A stretch of DNA of 64,000 bases from NCBI GenBank assembly GCA_965279355.1, contig OZ257155.1:558001-622000 (forward strand), given 5' to 3'. The position numbers and the translations under genes are program-made. The DNA comes from G965279355 sp965279355 (GTDB taxonomy: Bacteria > Pseudomonadota > Alphaproteobacteria > CACIAM-22H2). Below, one piece after another: positions 31,803 to 40,280 of the stretch. The notes below the pieces were generated by a model, which searched no databases, was not told where the DNA came from, and saw nothing but the letters and a program-made list of their open reading frames with translations. Positions within the stretch are counted from its first letter, which is position 1. Each line of letters starts with the position of its first letter.

Positions 31803-32522
31803 TCAGCCCCAAGGCCCGCGCCGCCGGCCGCCGCCGTTCCATCCCGCAGGCTGGATGGCGCGTTGCCGAAAGAAATAAATCAGCGCCATGCCGGCGATAA
31901 ACCCGCCGATATGCGCGTACCAGGCAACGCCGCCCTGTGCTGGATCCGACATCAACAGGTTGATGACCTGGACCACGATCCACCAACCCAGCACGGCGGC
32001 TGCCGGCAGTTCGAAGGTTGTTACGAGGCCGTAAAAGAACAGCACCTTCACCCGGGCGTGGGGGTGAAGAACGAGATAGGCGCCGAGGACCCCTGAGATC
32101 GCACCGGAGGCGCCCACCATCGGAATCACAGAGTCCGGATCGACCAGCGCCTGGGACATTGCCGCGGCGATGCCGCAGAGCAGGTAAAACACGATGAACC
32201 GCACGTGTCCCATTGTGTCTTCGATGTTGTTCCCGAAGACCCAGAGATAGACCATGTTGCCGGCCAGATGCATGAAGCCGCCATGCATGAACATCGACGT
32301 GAACACGGTCAGCCACGGATCGATGGTCGGAATGCCGGCCTCGAGTTCACCGCTCCCGAACAGCACCGCGGGGATCATCCCAAAGCCGAGAACCCGGATC
32401 TCCTGCTCCTGGCCGTTCAGGGTCAGATCGTGCAGGTAAACGAGGACGCAGATCGCGATGATCGCGACCGTGACGATCGGTGGGCGGAAGGCAGGATTGT
32501 CGTCGCTGATGGGAATGAACAT
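31803..32522 (-). CDS. Rhomboid-family intramembrane serine protease
   Basis: A 239-residue membrane protein with six or seven helices. The catalytic dyad is Ser139 in the GASG motif (PMVGASGAISG) and His204 in the last helix (AWYAHIGGFIAG). HGGFMHLAGNMVYLWVFG is the conserved second-helix motif. Rhomboids cleave membrane-protein substrates within the bilayer; the substrate is not predictable. I start at MFIPISDDNP (32522), the usual start in alphaproteobacteria; an ATG 12 bases upstream is in frame. The gene converges on the HPt gene with a four-base gap. Confidence 0.93.
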   Translation of the reverse strand: MFIPISDDNPAFRPPIVTVAIIAICVLVYLHDLTLNGQEQEIRVLGFGMIPAVLFGSGELEAGIPTIDPWLTVFTSMFMHGGFMHLAGNMVYLWVFGNNIEDTMGHVRFIVFYLLCGIAAAMSQALVDPDSVIPMVGASGAISGVLGAYLVLHPHARVKVLFFYGLVTTFELPAAAVLGWWIVVQVINLLMSDPAQGGVAWYAHIGGFIAGMALIYFFRQRAIQPAGWNGGGRRRGPWG

Positions 32523-32656
32523 GCGTATCCGCATCTAAGCGGCTGGCGGTCCGCCGCGCCAGCGCCAATCCTGTGGCGTCGCCCCCGCCCCTCCGCTATG
32601 AATCCGCCCGGTTTTTCGGCGCCCGAAATTACGGCGCATACACAGGAGTCTTGCTC

Positions 32657-33802
32657 ATGGCCGGTCAGGGGCCGCTTTCGGGTATCACCGTTATCGATCT
32701 GTCCCGCATCCTTGCCGGACCCTACTGCACGCTGCTGATGGCTGAGCTCGGCGCCCGCGTGATCAAGGTGGAAGCGCCCAAGACCGGCGACGACGCGCGC
32801 CAGTACGGGCCGTTCGTGAAAGGCCGCTCCGCCTATTTCATGTCTGTCAATCGCGGCAAGGAATCCATCGTCCTAGACCTGAAGGCGCCGGCGGATCGCG
32901 AGATCTTCGAGAAGCTGCTGGCCACGGCCGACGTGATTGTCGAGAATTTCCGGCCCGGCACAATGGAGAAGCTCGGCTACGGCTGGGAGCAGCTCCACCC
33001 CAAGTATCCGAAACTGATTTATGCCGCCGCGTCCGGCTTCGGTCACACCGGCCCGGATTCCCTGCGACCGGCCTACGACATGGTGGTCCAGGGCATGGGC
33101 GGCATCATGAGCGTGACCGGCCATGAAGGCGGCCCGCCGACCCGCATCGGCATGTCGATCGGCGATATCGGCGCCGGCCTCTATACCGCGATCGGCGTGA
33201 ACGCGGCTCTGTTCCACCGCGCCAACACAGGCGAGGGCACCAAGGTCGACATCGGCATGTTCGACTGCCAGCTGGCGCTGCTGGAGAATGCGGCGCTGCG
33301 TTATTTCCTCACCGGCCAGTCGCCGGGGCCGCTGGGCGCCCGCCATCCCTCGATCACCCCCTTCGAAGTCTACGACGCGCAGGACGGCCATCTCATCATC
33401 GCGGCCGGCAATGACGGCCTGTACGTCAAGCTGGTCAATGCGCTGGGCCTGCCGGAACTGGCCAGTGATCCGAAATACCTGACCAACGATCTCCGCAACC
33501 AGAATGCCGATGCGCTCAAGGAGACGCTGGAGAAAGTCCTCAAGACCAACACGATCGCGCACTGGCTGACCGTGATCGACAAGGCCGGCGTGCCGGCGGG
33601 GCCGATCAACAAGGTCGGCCAGGCCATCGAAATGGAACAGGCCAAAGCGCGGAACATGATCGTGACGATGGACGACCCGGTTGCGGGCCAGGTGAAGCTG
33701 GTCGGCAACCCGATCAAGATTTCCGGCTTCCCCGATCCGACGACACGTCCGCCCGCGCCGGACCTCGACGCCGACCGCGAGCGAATCTTAAAGAGTCTTT
33801 AA
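32657..33802 (+). CDS. CaiB/BaiF family CoA-transferase
   Basis: Class III CoA-transferase (381 residues) that moves CoA between organic acids. The N-terminal fold is clear (GITVIDLSRILAGPYCTLLMAELGARVIKVE), with the acyl-accepting Asp141 in RPAYDMVVQGMGGIM and the conserved GTKVDIGMFD segment. Substrate cannot be read from sequence; relatives handle oxalate, carnitine, succinate and others. ACAGGAG lies about eight bases before the ATG at 32657. The gene stands alone. Confidence 0.93.
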   Translation: MAGQGPLSGITVIDLSRILAGPYCTLLMAELGARVIKVEAPKTGDDARQYGPFVKGRSAYFMSVNRGKESIVLDLKAPADREIFEKLLATADVIVENFRPGTMEKLGYGWEQLHPKYPKLIYAAASGFGHTGPDSLRPAYDMVVQGMGGIMSVTGHEGGPPTRIGMSIGDIGAGLYTAIGVNAALFHRANTGEGTKVDIGMFDCQLALLENAALRYFLTGQSPGPLGARHPSITPFEVYDAQDGHLIIAAGNDGLYVKLVNALGLPELASDPKYLTNDLRNQNADALKETLEKVLKTNTIAHWLTVIDKAGVPAGPINKVGQAIEMEQAKARNMIVTMDDPVAGQVKLVGNPIKISGFPDPTTRPPAPDLDADRERILKSL

Positions 33803-33869
33803 CGCGTGCGCGCGGAAGGCAAAAAAGCGCGATTTTCCAACAAATCTCATAACAAAGTCACCCCGGTAT

Positions 33870-33930
33870 AACAGGTGCCGGGGATGCGGACTTGCCATAA
33901 TGGCTCCGCGTCGAGACCTCGGCACCTGTT
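33870..33930 (+). repeat. Nested inverted-repeat element before the receiver gene
   Basis: AACAGGTGCCG (33870-33880) and CGGCACCTGTT (33920-33930) are perfect 11-base inverted arms, extended inward by three more pairs (GGG with CCT, one G-U). The enclosed loop itself folds: GCGGA (33886-33890) with TCCGC (33905-33909) and GCCA (33894-33897) with TGGC (33901-33904). No T run follows. It lies 25 bases before the receiver start and is probably part of that gene's leader or a small RNA. Confidence 0.6.
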
Positions 33931-33955
33931 GCGTGCCGGTTATGAGGGAAGCCAT

Positions 33956-34369
33956 ATGCCGAACCCGGATGACAGTCCGCGCCTGGGGCTGCACGTACTC
34001 CTGGTCGAGGACGACACCCTGCTTGCATCGATGCTCGCCGACGGGCTCGAGGCGCTGGGGTGCACCTCAGTGCGCGCCACGCGCGTTACCGAAGCCAGTC
34101 AGCTCGCGGAAAGCGAAAACCCCGACGTTGCCATCCTCGACGTGAATGTCGCCGGCGAGCAGAGCTATCCGATCGCCGAAATCCTCGCCCGGCGCGACAT
34201 CCCGTTCATCTTCGTCACCGGCTACATCAAGACGGATATTCCGGCGCAGTTCCGCGACCGGCCAATGCTCTTCAAGCCTTTCCATCTTGCCGATCTTGAA
34301 GACGCGCTGCGCCGGAACGCCAAGGCCGAGCGTCAGCCTGCCGCCGCGCATCGCAACGCGAAGGCATAA
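33956..34369 (+). CDS. Single-domain response regulator (receiver)
   Basis: A 137-residue receiver with no output domain: acidic pocket VLLVEDD (residues 14-20), phospho-acceptor Asp62 in VAILDVNVAG, Thr in FVTGY and the conserved Lys in LFKPF. Such stand-alone receivers act in phosphorelays or control partners by binding. GAGGGA lies about nine bases before the ATG at 33956. A structured inverted-repeat element precedes the gene. An HPt protein is encoded 2.2 kb upstream and could be its partner; this is inference. Confidence 0.9.
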   Translation: MPNPDDSPRLGLHVLLVEDDTLLASMLADGLEALGCTSVRATRVTEASQLAESENPDVAILDVNVAGEQSYPIAEILARRDIPFIFVTGYIKTDIPAQFRDRPMLFKPFHLADLEDALRRNAKAERQPAAAHRNAKA

Positions 34370-34435
34370 GCCTTCAGGCCATGGCCATGGCCAAGGGCCT
34401 TGCGACCCTGAACACCGTCTCGTAAGACGTTCCCC

Positions 34436-36793
34436 GTGAAAACATTTCTGAAATGGACCGCGCGACTTGTCGTGGCGCTGGTGGCCATCCTCGTCATCGT
34501 GGGTGGTAGCGCCTGGCTCTACCTGCGCACCTCCCTGCCGCAGATCAGCGGCACGCTGCGCCTGGCCGGTGTAGCGGCGCCGATCACCATCACCCGCGAC
34601 GCACGCGGCATTCCATACATCAAAGCGGCAAGCAGCGATGATGCGTGGTTTGCGCTGGGTTTCCTCCACGCGCAGGATCGTCTGGCGCAGATGGAGCTCA
34701 TGCGCCGCTCCGCCCGCGGGACACTGTCGGAAGTGCTGGGCCGCTTTACCGTGACCAGCGACCGCTTCATGCGCGTGTTCGGCGTGGCGCAGCAAGTCGA
34801 CGACAGTCTAGCGGAGCTGTCGCCAGCTGCCCGGGCGCAACTCGACGCCTATGCGGCCGGGGTGAACGCCTATCTCGCCAGCGATCCGACACTGCCGCCG
34901 GAATTCCTGCGCCTGCCCAAGCCGGCGCCGTGGACACCCGCTGACTCCCTACTCTGGGGCCGGCTGATGATGTTGCAGCTGGCCGGCAACTGGCGCGACG
35001 AACTGAACCGCGCGAGGCTTTCGCATCTGGCCCCGGAAATGCTGGACGAACTCTGGCCGGATCGCAAAGCCGATAGCGCAACCACGCTTGGCAGTATCCA
35101 AACCGCTCCGACACGCGCCGCCGAAGAATCGCCGACGCCAACTATCGCCGGGCTCGATGCGCTGTTTGCGGCACTCCCTGCACCGGCGTTCCCAGATCGC
35201 GCTTCGAACGAATTCGTCGTCTCAGGAACAAGGACGCGCAGCGGAAAGCCAATCCTCAGCAACGATCCGCATCTGTCGCTGAACGCGCCCGGCCAATGGT
35301 ATCTCGCGCGGATCGAGATGCCCGATCTCACCCTGACCGGCGCCACCGCGCCCGGAGTCCCGGCGATGGTGCTCGGCCATAACGGAACCATCGCCTGGGG
35401 TTTTACGACTACCCATGCCGACATGTTCGACGTGTTCGTGGAGCGCGCGGATTCCAACGATCCGACCCGCTATGAAGCGCCGGGGGAAAGTCGCGCCTTC
35501 ACCACCCGAACAGAAATCATCAAGGTCCGGGGCGGCGAGGATATCACCCTGACGGTGCGCAGCACGCGCCATGGCCCCGTCATCTCCGATCTCTCGCCTG
35601 AAACCGGCGATATCCTGGCGCTTTCGCATCCCGGCGTGTACCGCCCCGACCGCACGGCGGAAGCGCTGTTCGCCATGGGCCGCGCCCGCGACTGGCCGCA
35701 ATTCCTGGCCGCCCTCGCCGACTGGCATGCGCCGATGCAGAACGTCGTCTACGCCGACACCGAAGGAAATATCGGCTTCATCGCCCCGGGCCTGCTGCCG
35801 CGCCGCAGGCCATCGGCAGGTCCGCGCATCGGCTGGACCGGCGCCAACGACTGGGATGGCTTTCACGGCTTCGCTGAACTGCCGCAGACCTACAATCCCG
35901 CCAGCGGCCGTATCGTGAATTCGAACAACCGCATCGTGCCTGACGACTTCCCGATCTACATCTCGCCGGATTGGGACAGTTCTTTCCGTGCACAGCGTAT
36001 CAACGAACGGCTGGACACAATCGCGCTTCTGGACGCCACTAGCGGCCAGAGCATTGTCACCGACAGTCTTTCGCTATTCGCCCGCGCCGTGATCGAGCGG
36101 ATCGGCCACGTCGCGACCCGCGACAGCCGCAGCCAGCAGGCGTTGATGCTGCTGCACGAATGGGACGGCACGATGCTTCGCGACCGGCCGGAGCCGCTGA
36201 TCCTGACGGCATGGATGCGGGCACTGACTGTCGCCCTGCATGAGGCGCCGGGCGATCCGCTTGTGCGCAATATGGTGCGGGAACGTCCCGAGCTCATCCT
36301 GCGCGCACTTGAAGGCCGGTCCGTCTTCTGTCGCGACAAGGACGGTGGCTGCGCCGCCATCGTCACCGCAGCCCTCGATACGGCGATCGATCAACTCACC
36401 ATCCGTTTCGGCCTCGACATGACGCGCTGGCGCTGGGGTGATGTGCACCGCGCACCTTTCGATCATCTGCTCTTTGCGCGTCTGCCATTGATCAATCGCC
36501 TGATGGATTTCCGCATGGAAACGGACGGCGATTTCTACACCGTCAATCGCGGCGGGACACGGGCCGGCGATCCGGTAAGGCCGTTCGCTCATGTGCATGG
36601 CGCCGGTTACCGCGCGGTCTACGATCTCGCAAATCTCGACGAATCGCTCATCGTGGCAACACCGGGCCAGTCCGGACACCCGCTCTCCCGCCATTGGGGC
36701 GATATGGCGGCCCTCTGGGCCAGCGGCGGCCACTTCATGCTCCCCGCGCGTCCCAACACCGCGACAACGACCTTAATGCTGGTGCCGCAATAG
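34436..36793 (+). CDS. Penicillin acylase family protein
   Basis: A 785-residue Ntn-hydrolase precursor. It opens with a membrane anchor or signal (residues 9-30), then the alpha chain (ARGIPYIKA, GFLHAQDRLAQMELMRR), and the predicted self-cleavage point before Ser257 (RASNEFVVSG), followed by KPILSNDPHL of the beta chain. Family members cleave amides such as penicillins, acyl-homoserine lactones or peptidoglycan-related molecules, so quorum-signal or antibiotic hydrolysis are options only. The start is GTG at 34436. It likely works in the periplasm. Confidence 0.9.
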   Translation: MKTFLKWTARLVVALVAILVIVGGSAWLYLRTSLPQISGTLRLAGVAAPITITRDARGIPYIKAASSDDAWFALGFLHAQDRLAQMELMRRSARGTLSEVLGRFTVTSDRFMRVFGVAQQVDDSLAELSPAARAQLDAYAAGVNAYLASDPTLPPEFLRLPKPAPWTPADSLLWGRLMMLQLAGNWRDELNRARLSHLAPEMLDELWPDRKADSATTLGSIQTAPTRAAEESPTPTIAGLDALFAALPAPAFPDRASNEFVVSGTRTRSGKPILSNDPHLSLNAPGQWYLARIEMPDLTLTGATAPGVPAMVLGHNGTIAWGFTTTHADMFDVFVERADSNDPTRYEAPGESRAFTTRTEIIKVRGGEDITLTVRSTRHGPVISDLSPETGDILALSHPGVYRPDRTAEALFAMGRARDWPQFLAALADWHAPMQNVVYADTEGNIGFIAPGLLPRRRPSAGPRIGWTGANDWDGFHGFAELPQTYNPASGRIVNSNNRIVPDDFPIYISPDWDSSFRAQRINERLDTIALLDATSGQSIVTDSLSLFARAVIERIGHVATRDSRSQQALMLLHEWDGTMLRDRPEPLILTAWMRALTVALHEAPGDPLVRNMVRERPELILRALEGRSVFCRDKDGGCAAIVTAALDTAIDQLTIRFGLDMTRWRWGDVHRAPFDHLLFARLPLINRLMDFRMETDGDFYTVNRGGTRAGDPVRPFAHVHGAGYRAVYDLANLDESLIVATPGQSGHPLSRHWGDMAALWASGGHFMLPARPNTATTTLMLVPQ

Positions 36794-36819
36794 GTGCTGT
36801 CGCAGCGCACTACCACGCC

Positions 36820-36844
36820 GGAACATTCAGTCGAACCCGCCGTT
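36820..36844 (+). promoter_or_regulatory. Candidate EcfG (general stress response) promoter
   Basis: GGAAC (36820-36824) and CGTT (36841-36844) are separated by 16 bases, matching the alphaproteobacterial EcfG consensus GGAAC-N16/17-CGTT exactly. A transcript would start about 35 bases before the small secreted protein gene. Confidence 0.55.
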
Positions 36845-36887
36845 GTTTCCGGGACAGCATACCCGCTGCCTCTCAAGGATGACGGCC

Positions 36888-37193
36888 ATGGACATCGTGA
36901 GCGCGGGGCTCCGGCACCCGAATTTATTGGCTATTGCAGCTGCCATACTCCTGGCGGCGGCACCGCGCCCGGCCGCGGCGAACCCCGACGAAGTGGCGCA
37001 GATCAGTTACCGCGACACCTGTGCCGCGCACATTGCCCAGCTTGAAGCACGCTTCGGCGAGAACGATGCCCGCCGCGCCGAACTCGACGAGCATATCGTG
37101 CATGCGCGGGCAGCGATGGCGCGCGGCAACGAAGGCCAGTGCAAGGGCATCCTGAACTATCTGGAAGACCGGATGGAAAAGGAAACGGCCTGA
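36888..37193 (+). CDS. Small secreted protein of unknown function
   Basis: A 101-residue protein with a signal peptide (HPNLLAIAAAILLAAAP, cleavage near PAAA-NPDE) and a helical mature part rich in Glu and Arg (CAAHIAQLEARFGENDARRAELDEHI, then KGILNYLEDRMEKE). Two cysteines (in DTCAA and GQCKG) could form a disulfide. I start at the ATG at 36888, with AAGGA about ten bases upstream; an ATG nine bases earlier overlaps that site. Its upstream region carries an EcfG-type promoter, so it is probably a stress-induced periplasmic protein. Confidence 0.65.
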   Translation: MDIVSAGLRHPNLLAIAAAILLAAAPRPAAANPDEVAQISYRDTCAAHIAQLEARFGENDARRAELDEHIVHARAAMARGNEGQCKGILNYLEDRMEKETA

Positions 37194-37199
37194 CGGCCA

Positions 37200-37916
37200 C
37201 TAGATTCCGTTGAGATTGGCCCGGCTGGTGAAGTAATCCCACACGCGCTTGCCGACATTCGGCAGCTGCGACATCTGCATCGTTTCCCGCACCTCGCCTT
37301 CGCTGAGATACGTGACGTCGCCCATCTGCATGGCGTCAAGCTGCAGCTGCGCGTTGACCTGCGCGTAAATCGCGGTTGCCACTGTATCTTGCATTGATTT
37401 CGTCGCCACGGTAATGCCGTGACCGCGCATCAACACGCAGGTGTTGTTGCCGAGCAAGGCAGCAAGGTCTGCGCCCTGCTTCATGTTTACGACCAGCAGA
37501 TTGGTGTCGCCGAACTTGGCACGGATATCCCAGACGGGGATGTTGCTGCCGATGATGCCGGCCGTATGGAGCAGCGGTCGCAGCGGCGTCTTGGTCACGG
37601 TAAACGGAACGACGGCATAGCTGTGGTTGTGGACCACCGACATGACATCGGGTCGCGCGGCAAACACACCGGCGTGGATGAAGCGCTCAAGATACGGCCC
37701 GCGCTTGTCGCTCTTGTCGAAGACCTCGCCGTCGAGCGTGAACTCCATGATATCGCCAGGAACCACGAGCTCCGGGCTCCGTGAGCACGACAGGAAGAAA
37801 CGATCCGGCGCTTCAGGGTTGCGAACGCTGATATGACCATAGGCGTCGACGACGCCCTCGCGCGCAAGGATACGATTGGCAATCGCGAGATCGCGCTTCA
37901 GTTCGGCAATAGACAC
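37200..37916 (-). CDS. Class II aldolase/adducin family protein
   Basis: A 238-residue zinc enzyme. The family layout is present: DAYGHISVRNPE at the N-terminus, metal ligands His96 and His98 in SVVHNHSYAV, and RGHG around residue 165. Members are fuculose- or ribulose-phosphate aldolases, decarboxylases or dehydratases; the substrate here is not apparent. I choose GTG at 37916 because GGGGGA lies directly upstream; the TTG at 37928 would place the ribosome site inside the coding region. It follows the LLM oxidoreductase gene closely on the same strand. Confidence 0.88.
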   Translation of the reverse strand: MSIAELKRDLAIANRILAREGVVDAYGHISVRNPEAPDRFFLSCSRSPELVVPGDIMEFTLDGEVFDKSDKRGPYLERFIHAGVFAARPDVMSVVHNHSYAVVPFTVTKTPLRPLLHTAGIIGSNIPVWDIRAKFGDTNLLVVNMKQGADLAALLGNNTCVLMRGHGITVATKSMQDTVATAIYAQVNAQLQLDAMQMGDVTYLSEGEVRETMQMSQLPNVGKRVWDYFTSRANLNGI

Positions 37917-37960
37917 TGTTTCCCCCAAGATTTTGTTGGACGTGAACGTTGCTTGCGATC

Positions 37961-39166
37961 TTACGCGGTCACGCCTTCCCCGGCAGGCACTTTCTTCACC
38001 TGATGCGCCTGCAGCTTCGGCAGCACATCTTTACCGAAACGCCGCACCTGTTCCATGAACATCTTCGGCGGCAGCGCGCCGAGATTGACGTTCAGCAATA
38101 GCGAATTGGCGCCGGACCGTTCCGCCGCTTCGATGAGACGCTCCGTCACGTCCTTGGCCGTCCCCCAGTTGAGCTGACCGCTGGCAACGCGGCCGGGTAC
38201 GTCTTCGGCATTCACCTCGCGAATCTTCGCGCGGTCTATTTCGATGAGCCCGCGGCTCTCCGGTCGCACGTAGTCGTAGGACGACGATGCGACGTAGCCT
38301 GCCTTGGCAAGCTGCTCCTTCGGTTGTGCGCTACCATGATGCCAAAGCGTCTGGTTGAAATAGAGCCAGTACGGGCTGTATTCATCGATCGCCGCCTCGG
38401 CGCTGTCCGCGACATACGCATCGGTAAACAGGCAGAGCTTGTCCGGCGTCAGCTTATTTCCGTGTTTGGCAAGCTGCTTCGCAAAATAGCCCACCACGTC
38501 CTCGACCAGCCCAGCCTTGAAGTTGGGCATGACGGCGCTGCAGTTGTGCTTACCGGCGAATTCAATCGTTTCCTTGCTGCCGGTGAACGGGATCCACAGG
38601 GGCGGATACGGCTGCTGATACGGGCGCGGCCAGATCGACACGTCCTTGAACGACCAGAACTTGCCCTCGTATGAAAACGTTTCCTTGGTCCAGGCCTGCA
38701 GGATGATCTCCAGCGCTTCCTCGAACCGGGCCCGCGATTCCGACATCGGCACGCGATAGACGGAATATTCACGCGGAACGCCGCGCGCGAAACCGGGCAT
38801 CACTCGACCGCGCGACATGCAATCCGCCATCGCCAGTTCCTCGGCGATGCGCACCGGATTGTGCAGCGGGATCAGGTTGCCCAGGATCAGGAACTTGAGT
38901 TTCTTGGTCCGCTGTGCCGCGACAGCCGCCATCATGTTGGGCGAGTTCATCAGACCGTGCGGCGTGGTGTGGTGCTCATTGAGCCCCACGCCATCGAAGC
39001 CCAGCCGATCCATCTCTTCCCAGATATCCAGATGCTCTTCGTAGGTGCGCGCGGAGACTTCCGGATCGTGATGTTTGCCCGGCAGCGGGTATGGCAGAAA
39101 CCGATCCGGCTTTGCCCAATCGAAATGCTGATCGTAGGGCAGCAGATCCATCAAATAGACTTTCAC
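37961..39166 (-). CDS. LLM class flavin-dependent oxidoreductase
   Basis: A 401-residue luciferase-like monooxygenase with a TIM-barrel fold using reduced FMN or F420. Evidence includes DRLGFDGVGLNEHHTTP, SPNMMAAVAAQRTKKLKFLILGNL and the conserved NPVRIAEELAMADCMSRGR segment with GFARG. The substrate is unknown; many relatives act on small organics in catabolism. The aldolase-like gene lies 44 bases downstream, suggesting one operon. The 142-base gap upstream (39167-39308) shows no clear feature. Confidence 0.92.
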   Translation of the reverse strand: MKVYLMDLLPYDQHFDWAKPDRFLPYPLPGKHHDPEVSARTYEEHLDIWEEMDRLGFDGVGLNEHHTTPHGLMNSPNMMAAVAAQRTKKLKFLILGNLIPLHNPVRIAEELAMADCMSRGRVMPGFARGVPREYSVYRVPMSESRARFEEALEIILQAWTKETFSYEGKFWSFKDVSIWPRPYQQPYPPLWIPFTGSKETIEFAGKHNCSAVMPNFKAGLVEDVVGYFAKQLAKHGNKLTPDKLCLFTDAYVADSAEAAIDEYSPYWLYFNQTLWHHGSAQPKEQLAKAGYVASSSYDYVRPESRGLIEIDRAKIREVNAEDVPGRVASGQLNWGTAKDVTERLIEAAERSGANSLLLNVNLGALPPKMFMEQVRRFGKDVLPKLQAHQVKKVPAGEGVTA

Positions 39167-39308
39167 GCGTGTGCTCCTGAACTCTTGGTCGTGTCTTCCG
39201 CCCCAACGCGGGACGAGCCGATGGTTGATGTGTAGCCGGAAAAGTTTCTAGCACGACCCGGGCCAGAGTTTTTATCCCCCGTCAAAAGATGGGCAACGCG
39301 TATTCCCC

Positions 39309-40280
39309 TTACATCAGTGGGTGCTTTGGCGCGCTGAGCGCGGCCTGCAGGAGAAGCATGCCTCCTGCCAAGAGAATCAGACCGCCAATCAGAGCTACCG
39401 CGTGAAGGGCATAGGCGACCTGCGCCCCATCGCCTGCCCGTCCCGCAGCCAGCCGCAGCAGGCCTTTCCGCGCGTAGACCGACAGCACTGCAATTACGGT
39501 AACGGTGAGCGCTGTGCCGGCGGCAATGGCGAACGTCGCGGCGATGCCTGCCCACCGCAAGCCCAGCGCATGCGCCGCAAGCAGGACCAGGATCGCCCCA
39601 CTGCAGGGACGGATGCCGATCGACAGCACGATGCCGGCAAGGCCCTTCAATGAGACCTGCTTTTCCATCTGGGCCGCGCTCGGTCCATGCGAATGTCCGT
39701 GATCGTGATGATCATGCCCGGCGTGATCGTCATGATGCGCATGGTCATGATGTCCATGTCGCCATTGCTCGACGATACGTCTGATGCTGGCGACGATGAT
39801 CACCAGCCCCATCAGCACAATCATCGCATAGGAAAAATTCTCAAGCGTTGTCGCCGCATCGGAGGCCTGCCGGAACGGCAGGCCCAGCAGCGCCACCGTC
39901 ACTTCGACCAGCAGGATCGCGGTCACCGCCTGCGCCAGGGACGAAATGACGGACAAGGCAACGCCGCGACCAAGGGCGCTTTCGTGCGTGGCGAGATAGG
40001 TCGACAGGATAAACTTGCCGTGGCCCGGCCCAGCCGCGTGAAAGATGCCGTAGAAAAAACCGAGCGTAATCAGACCAAGCGCGGCCGTCGCACCGTCGCG
40101 CTCGACCGCACGCATGGCCGCGGAAAGCTGGCGATGCAGATCCCGCTGCAGGACCTGCACGTCGGCCGCAACGCTATCCCAGAGACTGGTGGCCAGCGCA
40201 TAGCCCAGCAGCATGACGATCCCAAACACCGCGACGATGGCCACGGCCGTCATCGTCCCGGCGGCGGACCGCCCGCTCAT
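39309..40280 (-). CDS. NicO-type nickel/cobalt transporter with His-rich loop
   Basis: A 323-residue membrane protein with about six helices. It matches the NicO/RcnA type: GFFYGIFHAAGPGHGKFILSTYLA and LSIGIRPCSGAILVLLAAHALG. A cytoplasmic or periplasmic loop (about residues 180-206) is packed with His and Asp (HGHHDHAHHDD and onward), a typical Ni/Co-binding stretch. Such proteins export or import nickel and cobalt. The ATG at 40280 overlaps the DUF1007 stop (ATGA), and DUF1007 proteins are regular partners of NicO. Confidence 0.9.
   Translation of the reverse strand: MSGRSAAGTMTAVAIVAVFGIVMLLGYALATSLWDSVAADVQVLQRDLHRQLSAAMRAVERDGATAALGLITLGFFYGIFHAAGPGHGKFILSTYLATHESALGRGVALSVISSLAQAVTAILLVEVTVALLGLPFRQASDAATTLENFSYAMIVLMGLVIIVASIRRIVEQWRHGHHDHAHHDDHAGHDHHDHGHSHGPSAAQMEKQVSLKGLAGIVLSIGIRPCSGAILVLLAAHALGLRWAGIAATFAIAAGTALTVTVIAVLSVYARKGLLRLAAGRAGDGAQVAYALHAVALIGGLILLAGGMLLLQAALSAPKHPLM

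Noticed and set aside
31427..34369. A complete two-component or defence system around the HPt, rhomboid and receiver genes
   Set aside because: There is no kinase, effector or conserved operon structure; the rhomboid and CoA-transferase genes between them are transcribed separately.
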